DNA of 64,000 nt from Fomes fomentarius (taxonomy: Eukaryota > Basidiomycota > Agaricomycetes > Polyporales > Polyporaceae), in contig JABYQN010000003.1 in the NCBI GenBank assembly GCA_022606135.1, positions 3,100,001 through 3,164,000 of the forward strand. The letters are read 5' to 3'. A program made the translations under genes and the position numbers. The notes under the pieces are model-generated. The model was not told the DNA's origin. It did no database searches and saw nothing but the letters and a program-made list of their open reading frames with translations. Of this stretch, positions 11,666 to 23,069 are shown one piece after another (position 1 is the first letter of the stretch; the number at the start of each line of letters is the position of its first letter).

Positions 11666-12136
11666 TATTGGTTCGTCCTACTTACTTATTTGTCAAACCA
11701 TCCCCGCCGGAGAGCGATGAATGGTTTCTTAATATTCCATGCCAGATGCTGAACCATACCACTGAACCTCGTCTATCAAATCTCGCGTTGAGTGGAGCAC
11801 TCATGATTGGTCTCACGCCACTCTAGATCTCGAGTTATCAGTCGATGTTCACATGGACGCGATACATTCCCCAATAACCATTCACACAATCAATTTGACC
11901 TACTGCGAAGCCAACCGCACGTGCAACTTGACATTGAACCCAAATCCGCACATTCCAGGGGTACCAACATGGCACTCTTTCCTCCGCTCCGACATCCACC
12001 CAGGGCAAACGATGATGGAGGTGGACGCCCCCGTCATCCGGGGAGACTAGCTCTGAAAGGAGAGGGGCCGCTTCGTCAGCACGCAGCCGCAAGACAAAGT
12101 TGCCGACTCACGACTCACACGGTTCAAGCACGACAT
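11666..12136. other. Intergenic, unassigned
   Basis: Overlapping open stretches exist on both strands around 11838-12092 but neither looks like a known protein. It is the 3' flank of the F-box gene at 12137. Confidence 0.3.
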
Positions 12137-13543
12137 TTACCAGACCTCGACCGTTTTGAGCAGTCCGCGAGCGTGAAGGCCGGGCAGCGCACGCTGAACG
12201 GCAGCCACACACTTCTGCCAGTAGTTGCCGCCTTTGTTCTTCAGAGACCGCGCAGGCTCGACATCGATCTCAACGGTGGTCAATTGCGGAAAGCGGTCCT
12301 TGGCCAACGCTACGTCCAGGTGATGCAACCCGAGGACAGATCGGTTGTTGAGGGTGGTGGGGCGAATGATACCCACAATGCGGATGGTGATAGTCTTAAG
12401 CGTGGGCGGAGCTTCCTTCATGATGTTGATGATAGGCTCGGACAGGTCCTTTTGCGAGAGGTGGTACTGCCCCTTACTCAGATATATCGGGATTTCGATC
12501 GATTCGAGTGACGTGCATGCAGGGATGTTCAGGGCTTTCCATGTGTCTAGGGTAAGAGGTGGTCAGCCAGACTGTGCCAACGATACTTGGCCAAACAAAA
12601 GCATACCGCGCAACGGGTCTATCCAGATCTCCTCCTGACCCATAAACTCTGGGCCATCAATCCGGAGGTGCAGAGAGATGAGCCGATCTCCGGCGCGGTA
12701 CAGCAACCGTCCGAGGGCACGGAGTGCATCGTGTGAGTCGCAGCGCACTCGCAGCCTCCGCAAGCAAGCATCCTGGACCGTTTTAGAGAGGGCATCAAGC
12801 AGCATGGCAGTGCACCGCCTATCCTTGTAAGAGCCACTGTCCACTGTGAGATTCCCGATAGGAAGCTGTCTGTCAATACAGTCTAGCGGACGTGTGGTGT
12901 CGAATCGGTAGAAATAATCGAAACTCAAGGAGGTAGGATTGAACAGCGATAGGATACTGAACAAGCCAGCAAGGGTCGAAGGCGTATGCATGGCGTTGAG
13001 CGAGAGTCCTTGTAGCGGGAACGGGGTGGTCGGGTGGGGTATTCCTTCATCATCCTGGATGAGAGGAGACTCTGTGATGGTGAAGCCCCACAGACTAAGT
13101 GTGTCGAGATTCGGAACAGCCTTCATCAGCTTCATAACATCCCTCTTGTTCACGCTGGGGTAGTCGGGGGCGTCCTTCCAGGCGTCCCTGTCGTATACAC
13201 CCACGATAAGCATGGCGATCCGGTGCGCAACACGAGGATTGTCGGTCAGAAACCGAACGAGGTGATCAGTGGTTCCTGGCTCTTTGATCCGTACTTTGAC
13301 TCGGTCACCAAAGACGAATTCGACAGCCACTGCGCGAATTTGGCGACTCGTCAAAGAACAGGCCCGCGCGCCGGCCTTCTCCACTTGCGAAACGATGATA
13401 TGGATGAGTTCTGGAGGAAGGTCTGAGAGGGTTCTATGGTGCATGGCGGATGATGGTCTGTTGATTGGCAAGCGGAGAGAAGGATGTCGTAGGAGATGTT
13501 GACAGTCAGGACAAAGAGATGTTTGACTCACTAGCGCCGGCAT
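12137..13543 (-). CDS. F-box protein (2 exons)
   Basis: Probable SCF ubiquitin ligase adaptor. It starts at ATG 13543; an alternative in-frame ATG lies just before HHRTLSDLPPELIHII, which opens the F-box (DLPPEL..II..V...ARACSLTSRQIRAVA). The rest is a Leu-rich region with LRR-like spacing (LDTLSLWGFTI, LQGLSLNAM, LRRLRVRCDSHDALRALG). An intron of about 56 nt near 12551-12606 (donor GTATGC, acceptor CTAG) joins IDPLRG to TWKALNIPACTSLESIEI. The protein ends LLKTVEVW at 12137. About 450 aa. Not closely similar to the F-box gene at 9247. Confidence 0.75.
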
Positions 13544-13745
13544 GACAATGCATTGCAGTCACTGCGGTAGCCCGGTCCGTAGTGCCGAGACGCGGGACCG
13601 TCGATTATTATCAGAGAATGCTAGTGAGTACATAAAACTAGTGCAGGTACAGTCCACCAAACCAACGATACGGGATGAACCACGCGTAAGTCCCAGCTTC
13701 TGTCGTCGGCTGATAGGGCCAGGTGGTATGGAGAAAGCTTCGCGT

Positions 13746-15020
13746 TTACGAGACGCGAGGCTGGGCACTGAGAGGGTGGGGACTACCAAGTCGACCGCGA
13801 GGACGAGCACCGGTACCGTCATTCATGTCGTCGAGAAACCGACCCAACACCTCACCCCGACCACTCATCGTCTTCTCCAAGCTCTTCGCCTGCGCCTCCA
13901 TGTACTGTCCGAACGCCTTCCCCTGCGTCTCGAACAGCCGTCCAAGGGTCTGGAACAGTCCCACAGCGGGCGGAGGCTCCTCGACGCGGTCGAGCCCGCT
14001 GATGCCGACGATGACCTTCGCCATCCTCGTGCGCACAAGACAGCGGTCGACGGGTTCGTCCGCCATCTGGTTGACGGGCTTGAGCGGTCCGAGGCGCGAT
14101 TGCGAGTCGGGCGCGTGGCAGAGCACGACGGTCTCACGATCCGAGGCGCGCAGCGTGCGCATGCGCTTCTCGAACTCGGGGAGAAAGTGCACGGAGTTGG
14201 CGTGGCGCGTGTTGAAGACGAGCGGGCCGTCGAAGGTGGGCGGAAGCAGGATGGTGACCTTGCCGTGGCGCGTCTCAACATGAAGATCGACGCTGCGGGA
14301 AGGGTGAACTTCGTGCTGGATTGGGTGGGGACAAATGATAAGCCGTCTTGAAAGCTGAGTTTGCGAAAAGGTACGTACCATATCGACATTGATACGTCCA
14401 TGCCTGCTCGATACAATGATACGCGCAGTAGCTTTCGTGCCAGGGGGTAGTGAAGCAGTGCTCGGGCTGTGCGCAACGACCCCCATGTCGATGTTGAGCG
14501 CGCCGTGGCGGGTGTGGAACGCGGCGTTGACGTCGGTTTTCACCGAGCTCTTGCCCCAAACCTTGTCGCGCTTACGGCGCAGCTTCTTGCACATGGTTGA
14601 GGATGGGGCAGGGAGGAGGGGATCGACCAGGAATGTACCTTCCAAATAGGGGCGATCCAATTGAGGACCGCGCTGCGGACCACGTCAACGGCCGACGACG
14701 TACCTGATATCCCGTCATGTTTGGAATACAACTCGAAATGGTTGACGGTCTGAGCGTTCGTAGGTCTGAAGACAGACGATGGTGTAGGTAGTTGGGATGG
14801 CGGAGGAGAGGGAGGAGATCGCGGAGCTGCGGGTGTCGTACTGCTTGCACCAGGATAAGGCGGAGGGGGATCCATGGGTGGCTGACTTCCTCCGTCAGGA
14901 TCCACCATCATCAAAAGTAGCATTTCCACTCACTAATGGCGCAGTGTCCTTCATTGGTACAGCGGGAGCCTTCGACTCGTCGGTCGGCATGTCTGGGTTC
15001 TGAATAATCATGACTATATG
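13746..15020 (-). CDS. TRHGK-repeat protein, DUF7330-like
   Basis: Basidiomycete protein of unknown function. The core has repeated short beta-strand patterns: FHTRHGALNIDMG, SSRHGRINVDM, VETRHGKVTILLP and FNTRHANSVHF, the style of DUF7330/adhesin-like repeat proteins. The N-terminus is Pro-rich (PPMDPPPPYPG, PPSPPPSQLP). Introns lie near 14600-14655 (after IAPIWK) and near 14310-14380 (after RINVDM). The C-terminus, ending at 13746, contains a helix-rich MEAQAKSLEKTM region. The 5' end is uncertain: a probable first exon carries MIIQNPDMPTDESKAP near 14945-15011, but its splice phase was not resolved. Confidence 0.6.
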
Positions 15021-15798
15021 TACTCGGGGTGTGCGCAGTCGATTGGAGTGGTGGGAGAGCAAAGAGTTGCGGATATGCAATCGCGCAGCTGGGCCAGTCT
15101 ATTATAAGGCCTGCGCAAGGCGCATGTAAGTCAACTGCGCACTTGTTGATGGACTAACACACAGCCTTCCTCTTTTGCATATTACTGTGCCTCGACTTGT
15201 CACGCGTCACGACATTTCGGTCGTCGCAGGTCACAAGTGACCTGCGTTCAATCTAGATCCGATATATTAGGCGATGTTATGGGCGCTTCTCAGATGCGAG
15301 GAGGAGGATCGGCGTCTCGGTACTATCATGTCGGAACACTGAACGAGTAACTCAGTAGTACTGCTTGAAGACTACAACACGTTGATTACTCGACATCACA
15401 ATTGTATGATTCACAGCCATGTATGAGGAATCGAGGATAATCATATATTCGCGAGACGATGACTAAAAGATCCCCGTGGTCATCTTATCAGATAACTCGC
15501 TCGTGGACCAGGTGGCTGGAGAAGTACTTCGTAAGTAGCAGCTTGCTAAAGGCGACTGCGGCGTGTAAGAGACGAAATGGGCAAGAGGAAAAGTCAAACT
15601 ACTGGGTTGGCTTGGGTACTGAAGGCTCAACGTTTAACGTGGAACATGCAAATCTTCCGGTGCGCATCGAGCAAACTGATTCCATCGAGACAAGTCAATT
15701 GAGGCTACTACTACAGTGGAGGGGTACGCATCTCCGAGTGGTCACTAGCAGGAGCAGAACAGCATGGTCACATCCATACGGAGAGCTGAACCCACGGC
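15021..15798. other. Intergenic, unassigned
   Basis: Between the 5' end of the DUF7330-like gene and the 3' end of FMO1. No feature recognised. Confidence 0.3.
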
Positions 15799-17007
15799 CT
15801 ACATTTCCCGCCTCTTCTCCGGCTTCGTCATGTATTCCCTAGCCTGGTCCAGAGTCGCCTCTTCCGAAATTCTCTGCGAGGTGAAGTCGTCCATGGCCTG
15901 GCCTGTCGCCTCCGCGACCTTGGCCGCGCTAGCTATCATCGCCGTTTCCCACGCAGCGACCGCCGCCTCCCTCTCCTCGGCAGTCTTACCCTCGTTGATC
16001 AGCTCAGCGAGCAGGATGCCAATCTCCAGGCCGTTGAGCATCGCGAGGTTCGCCCCAGCGCCGTTGGGGGGCATGAGATGAGCAGCGTCGCCGATGATAG
16101 TGACGCCATCGACATGGTCCCAGCGGTGGCCAACGGGGAGGGTGTAGAGTGGACGGTGGTAGATCGCGGCGTCGTCGCAGTGCTCGATCACCTTGCGTAT
16201 CCACGGCGCCCAGTCGTGGTAGATCTCGAGCAGCACCTTGCGGGCCTCCGTGGGGTTGCTTGGCGTCTTCCACTCGGCGGGCGAGGAGTGCCAGAGGTAG
16301 GCGCGGATGCGGCCGCTGCCGTTGCGCTGGAAGTTGACGAGCTTGCCGTCCTCCATGACGTAGATGCTGCCCTGCCCGAGCTGCTCGCGGAGGTCTTGCA
16401 CCTCGGGACTGGCCGCGACCTCGGGCGTGAGGGAGACCTCCGAGCCGGTGAGGCCGCTGTATATCACCGCAGCGGACGAGACGAGGGGCCGGACACGGGA
16501 GAATGCGCCGTCTGCACCGATGAGGATGTCGCTGACGACGGTGGCGCCGTTCGTGAACGTGATCTCGTGCTGCCCGCCTCCGAGCGGGCGGGCGGAGGCA
16601 AAGGCGTGGCCCCACTTGATGTGATCAGCGGGGATGCCGTCGAGCAGCATCTTGCGGAGGACGGGGCGGTCGATCTCGGGGCGGGTGTCTTCGACGCTAA
16701 GCTCGGTGTCGACGGGCTTGCCCATGAGGAAGTTTCCCTTCTTGTCGCACATCTTGAACTCTTGCGCCTCGAGGCGCGAGTTCTTGACAAACGCCTCCTC
16801 GAGGCCGTTCTCCCGCAGCGCACGCCGGCCGCTGTCGTACCCGATGTCGAGCATGCCGCCCAAGTGCGCGCGGGAGTCTGCGCTAGGCTCGCGCTCGTAC
16901 AGCGTGGCGGGGACTCCACGACGGTGGAGCGTGAGGAGGAGAGTGAGGCCGGCAAGCCCGCCTCCGATAATGACGATGCGCGGTTTGGTCGTGGAGGTAG
17001 AAGACAT
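15799..17007 (-). CDS. TetX-like FAD-dependent monooxygenase (FMO1), 402 aa, no introns in CDS
   Basis: Class A flavoprotein monooxygenase, expected to hydroxylate a small organic compound with NAD(P)H and O2; the true substrate is unknown. Key motifs: the dinucleotide fold IIGGGLAGL near the N-terminus, the acidic residue of LYERE, LGGMLDIGYDSG, the TetX-like RPEIDRPVLRKMLL, the DG motif GADGAFSRVR, and the GD motif GDAAHLMPPNGAGANLA that closes over FAD. Overall order and length match the TetX family. The coding region is one uninterrupted exon. A probable 54 nt 5' UTR intron (17011-17064) ends three bases before the ATG. Closest relative here is FMO2 (shared PPNGAG signature). Confidence 0.9.
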   Translation of the reverse strand: MSSTSTTKPRIVIIGGGLAGLTLLLTLHRRGVPATLYEREPSADSRAHLGGMLDIGYDSGRRALRENGLEEAFVKNSRLEAQEFKMCDKKGNFLMGKPVDTELSVEDTRPEIDRPVLRKMLLDGIPADHIKWGHAFASARPLGGGQHEITFTNGATVVSDILIGADGAFSRVRPLVSSAAVIYSGLTGSEVSLTPEVAASPEVQDLREQLGQGSIYVMEDGKLVNFQRNGSGRIRAYLWHSSPAEWKTPSNPTEARKVLLEIYHDWAPWIRKVIEHCDDAAIYHRPLYTLPVGHRWDHVDGVTIIGDAAHLMPPNGAGANLAMLNGLEIGILLAELINEGKTAEEREAAVAAWETAMIASAAKVAEATGQAMDDFTSQRISEEATLDQAREYMTKPEKRREM

Positions 17008-17010
17008 GAT

Positions 17011-17157
17011 CTGTGTAAGGTCTGTTAGCTGGTGTCTCGTGTTCGTGAAAGGACGAATACTGACTTGAGTTTGATTGCGGTTGGTGGTGCTGCAGGGGAG
17101 TGCTCAAGTCGAGTCTGAGTCTTTCCCTCCCGTCCTCTGCAGTGGATGCCTTTTATA
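17011..17157 (-). promoter_or_regulatory. FMO1 5' UTR intron and TATA box
   Basis: Reading the minus strand, a TATAAAAG box lies at about 17150-17157, 150 bases upstream of the ATG. An intron from a GTCAGT donor (17064) to CACAG (17011) contains CTAAC as a branch site and is followed by ATC-ATG. FMO2 has the same layout with nearly identical TATA-to-ATG distance, which supports both features. Confidence 0.65.
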
Positions 17158-18073
17158 ACTCATCAGTAACGTCAACAACTCAATTGCTGACACGTTCGAA
17201 TATCAGGGGTGAATGGAGAGGCATGATTCTGGTTCTTCTGCCGAGTCCTAGACTCCTAGTCAATGGTTGGTCACTGTCTGGAATCTGAAAAACACCCACA
17301 GGCCCGCGTGAACCACAATGCTCGCGGTAGGACTCACTTGCGTGGCCATCCGGCATACTAGGGGGCGCTCAAATCTGAACCTGAGTCGGCACGGAGGCTC
17401 ACGCAAATCTGCCGCAACAGCACCGCAGTAGCAGCGGGATGAGCCGGGATGAGATCAACTTGGCGACAACTGATAAGCGATGATACTCACTGATTCGTAT
17501 TTACTGCCACCCAAGTAAGTAGTGTCTGTTCCCGGCTGGGGTAGAGGGTCGATCTTGGCCACGGTGCGGTCCCAGACCAGTGCCGAAGAAGGGCGTCAGC
17601 ACCGGCTCCTCCTTGTGCCAAGATATGCCGTCGGCGGGCAGAAGGAAATGGTGAGAATCGGGGGGCTTTTGTATGTAACATGTCTGACTGTCCGAAATTC
17701 GAAAGGAGATTTTGACTAACTCGGAGGTCAGTAGTGTACTATCCCCGAACGATGAATACAGTGAGCGCTACTAGTAGCGTGCGTGAAGCCCCGGATGTCG
17801 ACGCCATGAGCTAGAAGACTCGGAATACTGGCCTGCTATTTTGATTTTGTGTCTCAACAGCCCTGCGTCGTGCGAGCAAGTTGACAGCGATCGCAAAACA
17901 ACATCTCGACTGCACTCCATTCAAATTCTTTGAGCACGTGGGTCCGTGAGACTGCTATCAGATAAGATTGCACTAGGGTGGGAAGCCCGAAGTCGATGAT
18001 CGAGCCCGCCGAAGTGACGCGGCTGCGTGGCAACTTTGCACAGCCGACGCCGTTGAGTGCGCGGTTAAGTAGT
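17158..18073. other. Intergenic, unassigned
   Basis: Upstream of FMO1. It ends abruptly at the breakpoint of the duplicated block at 18074. No gene seen. Confidence 0.3.
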
Positions 18074-18427
18074 TGAGGAAGTCATGACCTACGGATGGCA
18101 TGTACGTATGTGCCATTGTACAGGATGTCAAAGACTCACTGATAAGTTGTTACGAGCTGTGTGCAGGTGAGTGCTTGAACCTCGCATCTACTCAGCTGCT
18201 TTTGAAGTATCAACTTGAAGTTCGGCCGACGCAGTCTGTCAGCGAACGTACGCTCTCGGCTCGGATCTCCCACATGCGACCCATCTTCCGATTAGATCGA
18301 CTCTGTCTTCTCACCTGCATCAACACTACTTGCTAGGATGTTTCCATTGGTGGGATACTCCCGTGTGTCTTGCTATTATTGGTATACTGTAGGCCCATCG
18401 AAGCTAATTCTAGGCTCTCATCTAGTG
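18074..18427 (-). pseudogene. Decapitated FMO copy: promoter, 5' UTR and four codons only
   Basis: This segment is a clear copy of 55902-56258, the upstream region of FMO3. The similarity includes the ATG (18083-18085 on the minus strand) and the next three codons (Met-Thr-Ser-Ser), then stops at 18074. The remaining 1.2 kb of coding sequence is gone. The 5' UTR intron donor is also altered relative to FMO3 (GTACAA in place of GTAAGT). Confidence 0.85.
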
Positions 18428-18463
18428 CGCGGAGTCAGGAAGTAGTCAAATCATGAACATATG

Positions 18464-19446
18464 TCGTAAGGCAAACCTTGGAGAGCTAGCATTGATATAT
18501 ACGACAGTTCTTTGAAGTTCTTGAAACCTGTCAATGGAAATCCGATCTCTTCGACCGTCAGATGCAGTAATGCATCCGCGCAACGTGCGGACTCTTGGTA
18601 TCTTGTGTGAAGAGGCATTCTTGGACTTCTGTCTTCTGAGCTCCAGGACCACCGACATCGCCCCCACATATGAGAGTCGCGGTCAGAAATGTGCTACCTG
18701 AGTACTACGGCCATGGCAGTGGACAGGCCAATACTCACGATGATCATCATTGTGGTCTTCATAGAGAGCTATTTCGCCGTTACTAATCAGAACCGCCACG
18801 GTCGAAGGATGAATAACGCTAGTGCTTCAAGGTCACCCGGCCTGCCAGTGCTGTTGGTTCGACCAACTAAGAACCGCCAAACTGCGTACTATAGTTGATA
18901 TATTCGGAGACCTCTGCATAGTCGTCCTGAGAGTCACAGGCCCGGGATCCATGGTGGTCTGCTAACACCGCAGTGTCGACGCATTGGAGATGGTTAGCGC
19001 CGATGGACTCAAGAACCGACGCCGAGGTCAAGGCCTAGATCAATATGAAACGTGGGTTCCGAGAAAATATGTACAGATGTCGCTACTTACGAACTGCGAG
19101 TAGACACTGGATGTGGTTTTGGCATGCGTAAGATCAGGGTGTTCAAAAGCCTCGCACTGGCGGTATTGAGGGGCACTTCCGGGAATCCGCGCGAGAAAGC
19201 CAGGAAGCAAGCTAGAGACTTGTTCAAGTTTGGCGAGCATCAAGCAATACTTCGGAAGTGAGCGAATTGGTGGTAGTCTATGAAAGTGGTAAGCGCGCTT
19301 GGTAAACTTATTTGGCGCGCTTCCACGGCGTCGGCTATGACATGCGGATTGCTGAAGGGGGCAAAGGCGCGAACGCGATCAGGTGAGGAGTTTGATATCA
19401 AACGAGAGCACTTCGAAATACAACATAGCGAGATAGAAATCATCGC
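18464..19446 (-). pseudogene. FunK1 relic, internally deleted copy of the FunK1 E region
   Basis: 18464-18683 matches 62217-62440 (the ICGGDV to KNFKELSY part of FunK1 E). 18684-19446 then matches 63195-64000 (the N-terminal exons and upstream region), so about 750 bases holding most of the kinase N-lobe are missing. The N-terminal exon is still readable as FLARIPGSAPQYRQCEAFEH at about 19100-19200. It cannot encode a kinase. Confidence 0.85.
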
Positions 19447-19538
19447 AGCGTATATACAAGAGACATCGTTAACGGAGAGACATTGGGGACGGGAAGCGGG
19501 GTCATGCTAACTGTCATCAGTTTCAAAATATAACCCTG

Positions 19539-22500
19539 CTACTGTTTCGCCCCCCGCTGCCTCTTCGAGCGAGTCACAACTTTCCAAGCTCCCGCTCCAT
19601 CCACATCCACATCATTAACCTCCTCCTCCTCACGCGTCCGCTTCTTGGAATTGTCAGAAACGCCGGAGGCAACTGATTCCGCGGAACATACGACTGCAGG
19701 TGAATGCAAACCAGACATATGGGCAAAGCTGTCGCGGGAGCAACCGACGGAGCCGAGCGCCCCCTCCCTCGTGCCAGAGTTGGTCACCATGCTGGGGTCG
19801 ATGGATCATTGGCGGACAGGAGCCTGGTAGAGGGTGCTATAGCGCGGCAAAGCAAATTGATCTTCTCCCTTGTCCGGGATATCGGGCACATTCTTGTACT
19901 TCGTGAACGTGTACAAGATTCCGAGGTGAGAAGAGAGGTAGCCCTTCACTTCACAGGGATCTGACGGAGGGGCCGAAGATGTCGTCACAGGGGGGATGGC
20001 GAAGCGGTAGAGCCTAGTTGACGGGGAGGTTGAGACAGCAACAGGCTCTCACCCCTGGCCCTCAACATTTGTATGATTGGATCATTGTCATCACCGTGGA
20101 TCACTGGTCGACGCGCAGATGGAGCGACCTGCGACAACCCGTATTTCTTGTCCATCGCTGCCAAGTCTATGGCAATGTATGACTCGTAGCACCCTCGTGC
20201 GAGATCATCGAGTATCTCCTGGAGATCAGGATTGGACTTGACCATGAATGGCGATTGAGCTTCACGCAGCTGCGTCAACTTTAGGTGCCCACCAACCGCG
20301 ATACCATCCACGATTGTGACACGTTCGTATGTTTGTTTGACGGCGAAGTCAAAGTCGAACGTGCCAGTCGGGTGATAACGGAGGACAAAGTGACGATAGA
20401 CGTGAACAAAAGACTCGATATCGTCGCAGGGTCGGTAAGGCTTTCGCGGAAATTTGAGGGAGAGAGCGGATCGAGATATCCAAGTACCCTGCAAATGAGA
20501 CATGAGTGTCTGATATATTCTAATGGAGGAGGCCAGAACTCACCGAGCGATCTGGCTCTACAGGTCCTACCTCTAGCTCACATTCCAATCGTGATAGATC
20601 CCAGTCGATCAGGAAACCGCCACGAGTAGTTGGATTAATCATGATATTACCCGCACTGATATCGCGATGTAGCACTTTTGCCCCATCCCAGGCCAAAAAA
20701 TGAGCTAGAGAACGGTAAGACATAGTATCATCACAATCATGTGGTGTGTGCTCACCTCGGACAGCGTCCGCCATCACCAACGCAAGCTCCTTGAAGTTCC
20801 GGAACTGGTTCAGCGGTAGGCCGATCTCCTCCGTTGCAATACGGTAGTGGACACGAGGAACCGGCCTTTTCCTACGATCTTTGCAATGCAGATATCCTTG
20901 GACAATCGTCTCCTGTGCCCCTGGTCCCTCGACGTCGCCACCACAGATCAGCGTTGCGATGTTCTTGACCTGGTGTTGATGCAAACGTTGATAAACAAGA
21001 TGCTCCGGACGAGTACGACCCGGAACGTAGGCCTGCCAACAGTCCTTCAGGAAGCAGAGTCACTTGGCACCTTTTGGAGCATTCAGTCGCAACGCAACGA
21101 AGCCCTTCGTACACCGCCCAATGAGCGACTCGGCCTGGAACAGAGGTCGCCCGACGATGAACTCCTGCACTTCCGACTTTCCATAACGTGCGTTAGGCGA
21201 TCGAGCCTCCTCGACAGCAGGTGTGTCAGGAAACCTCTCGCCTGCTGTCACCTCCGTCGTCGTGATCCGAACCTTGTAGAGAGGCGCGCGATCGTCGTAC
21301 GCATCCTTGACATACTGCTGGACCTCCGGAGGGACACTGGGGTCTGTGCACATGGACTTGAACAATTTCCGCTCCGCCGTAGAAGCGGGGGAGACACTAG
21401 GATCGTATCCCAGGCCTGCCTTGTTCTTCTTCATCCGTCCAAGCTTCCAGACGAAATCGTGCAGATACGGCGTCTCCTTCTTCGTCCAGTCGAAAGGCGT
21501 GGAGACGAACGTCCCACCCCGATAAAAGTACAGCAGACGGCACATGTTGCGAAGGATGTAGACGAAGTATCAGAACGTACGATGCTGATGTATGAACACG
21601 TTCGCTGCATATTCTGCAACCTCACCGAGTGCCTCAATGCCGTCGGCTGTGTTACGAAGATAGGGTAAGACCTTTCCAGAAGCAGCAGCCATATCTGGGA
21701 CGTCGTCATATGGGACGTCTGCGTCGATGTCGGGGTCTTCGTCTCCCTCGTAGGTATCTAACAGGGGGTGAACTCGATGAGAACAGCAACGAGCACGGTG
21801 TATGTATGCGACCACGACCACTTACCTCGTTCAACGTCCACACCCTCGTCGCTGTTGATGGGCGAATCCCTCTCTTGAAAGTAGAAAGGCGCCTTGCATG
21901 GATCGTACTTGATCTCCCATGGCACCGCTAGGTGGTTCAACGACCGACGACCGAGCTTCCGCTTCCCTAGCTCTTGCGGTGCAATCTTGCTGCGTTTGCG
22001 GTCTTGTTCCGTGAACTTCGTCACCTCTCGCGCTAGCGGGGTGTCTTTCCAGTAGATTCCTCCGTCATTCACTGTATCCGTCTTCTCGTTATTACCATCA
22101 GCTGCCTTGTGAGAGGCGGTGTCCAAATAGTGCAGATCTTCACAGTCGGCCGCTTCCAACGCAGAGTCCACAGAGTCGGACTGGAATATTATCAGTCGGA
22201 GTGAGCGCAAAGTAGCCGGAAGGATGAAGCTACTCACCACCCTCCAATAGAGACCGCTCTCTCGCTTGACCCGCTTGACAGAGTGATATCGATATTTCTT
22301 GCGTACTTTGTCGGTCGGTGTCTCCCCACCAACGACGAGATCCAGCATATGCTGAATTGGGAGCTCGTGCAGAAGTTTAATCATACCGCCAGATTGGTTC
22401 ACAAGAGAAAGACCTCGATCTTTCCCTACTTTCAGATCGAGAGTGTGTTGATTAGCGGTGGAAAGAGTCAGTCCTCTGACAGGAGTGCAAGTCAAAGCCT

Positions 22501-22684
22501 ATTGAGGCTGATTGGATGCAGTGGCTGTAGAAGTGGCAGGAAGAGCAGGCTGTCCGGATGGCGGAGGCTGAACGTTCCCAGTGTCGGCAGAGACACTTCC
22601 TAGAGGAGCGGGAGAGTTTGCAACCTCTGAAGGGCGGACGCGGGACCCAGTGTTGGGAAACGAGTCGAACGGGTCGTCAGACAT
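19539..22684 (-). pseudogene. FunK1 kinase pseudogene with several lesions
   Basis: Nearly full FunK1 architecture: N-terminal exon from ATG 22684, GGIYWKDTPL exon, kinase exon (FDWTKKETPYLHDFVWKLG, VGRPLFQAESLIGRCTKGFVAL), HRDISAGNIMI, IDWDLSRL, and GTWISRSALSLKFPRKPYR. Breaks: an in-frame TGA at 21060-21062 exactly before LCFLKDCWQAYVPGR, with no room for an intron; a frame change near 19985-20000 beside a C run in the C-terminal region; a TGA at 19806-19808; and an in-frame TAG at 22499-22501 that could be intronic. HRD and DWD are intact, so the inactivation looks fairly recent. Sequencing error at every site is unlikely. Confidence 0.8.
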
Positions 22685-22795
22685 GATGGACGGAATGAGG
22701 AGAGAGAAGCGCGGAACGCATACCAGTTCAAATTCCGATGGTTTTTATGGAGCGTCGGCTCATGAGACGCTGTGCTCTTTATTCGCCAAATCAGG

Positions 22796-23069
22796 CTAGT
22801 CACACGAGGCTGCATTGTGCATTGACCTACCGTAGCTGTCCAGAATGTGTGGCTCGTTGGACGGGGATGTGGTTGCCTGGAGGACGGGGCCGAGTCAGCC
22901 AGCCACACACAGTGTTCATCAGTGTACGATAGTCACCTGAGCAAGGGAAAAAAACTAAAATGTGTGGAATACGAGTCGTAGGCGGTGGTAACAATGGGCT
23001 GAGGCTACAACAGTCACAGTGGCTTGGTTGGTTGAAGGTGCAACGTGTCTCCAAATCGGGATAGCCGAG
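22796..23069 (-). promoter_or_regulatory. Conserved FunK1 promoter blocks upstream of the pseudogene
   Basis: Three blocks are shared with other FunK1 upstream regions: 22796-22862 (also 42738-42800 and 52290-52362), 22890-22946 (also 47989-48040 and 52390-52446) and 23049-23069 (also 48129-48153 and 52558-52581). The second contains GTCAGCCAGCCACA and TCACCTGAGCAA; the third contains CCAAATCGGGATAGCCGAG. Order and spacing are kept where both are present. Confidence 0.6.

Noticed and set aside
13542..14351. Long plus-strand reading frame opposite the DUF7330-like gene
   Set aside because: It is antisense to a coding region with conserved TRHGK repeats; the length comes from GC-rich codon bias on the other strand.
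16078..17028. 316-codon plus-strand frame opposite FMO1
   Set aside because: It mirrors the high third-position GC of FMO1; the same shadow appears opposite FMO2 and has no own motif.
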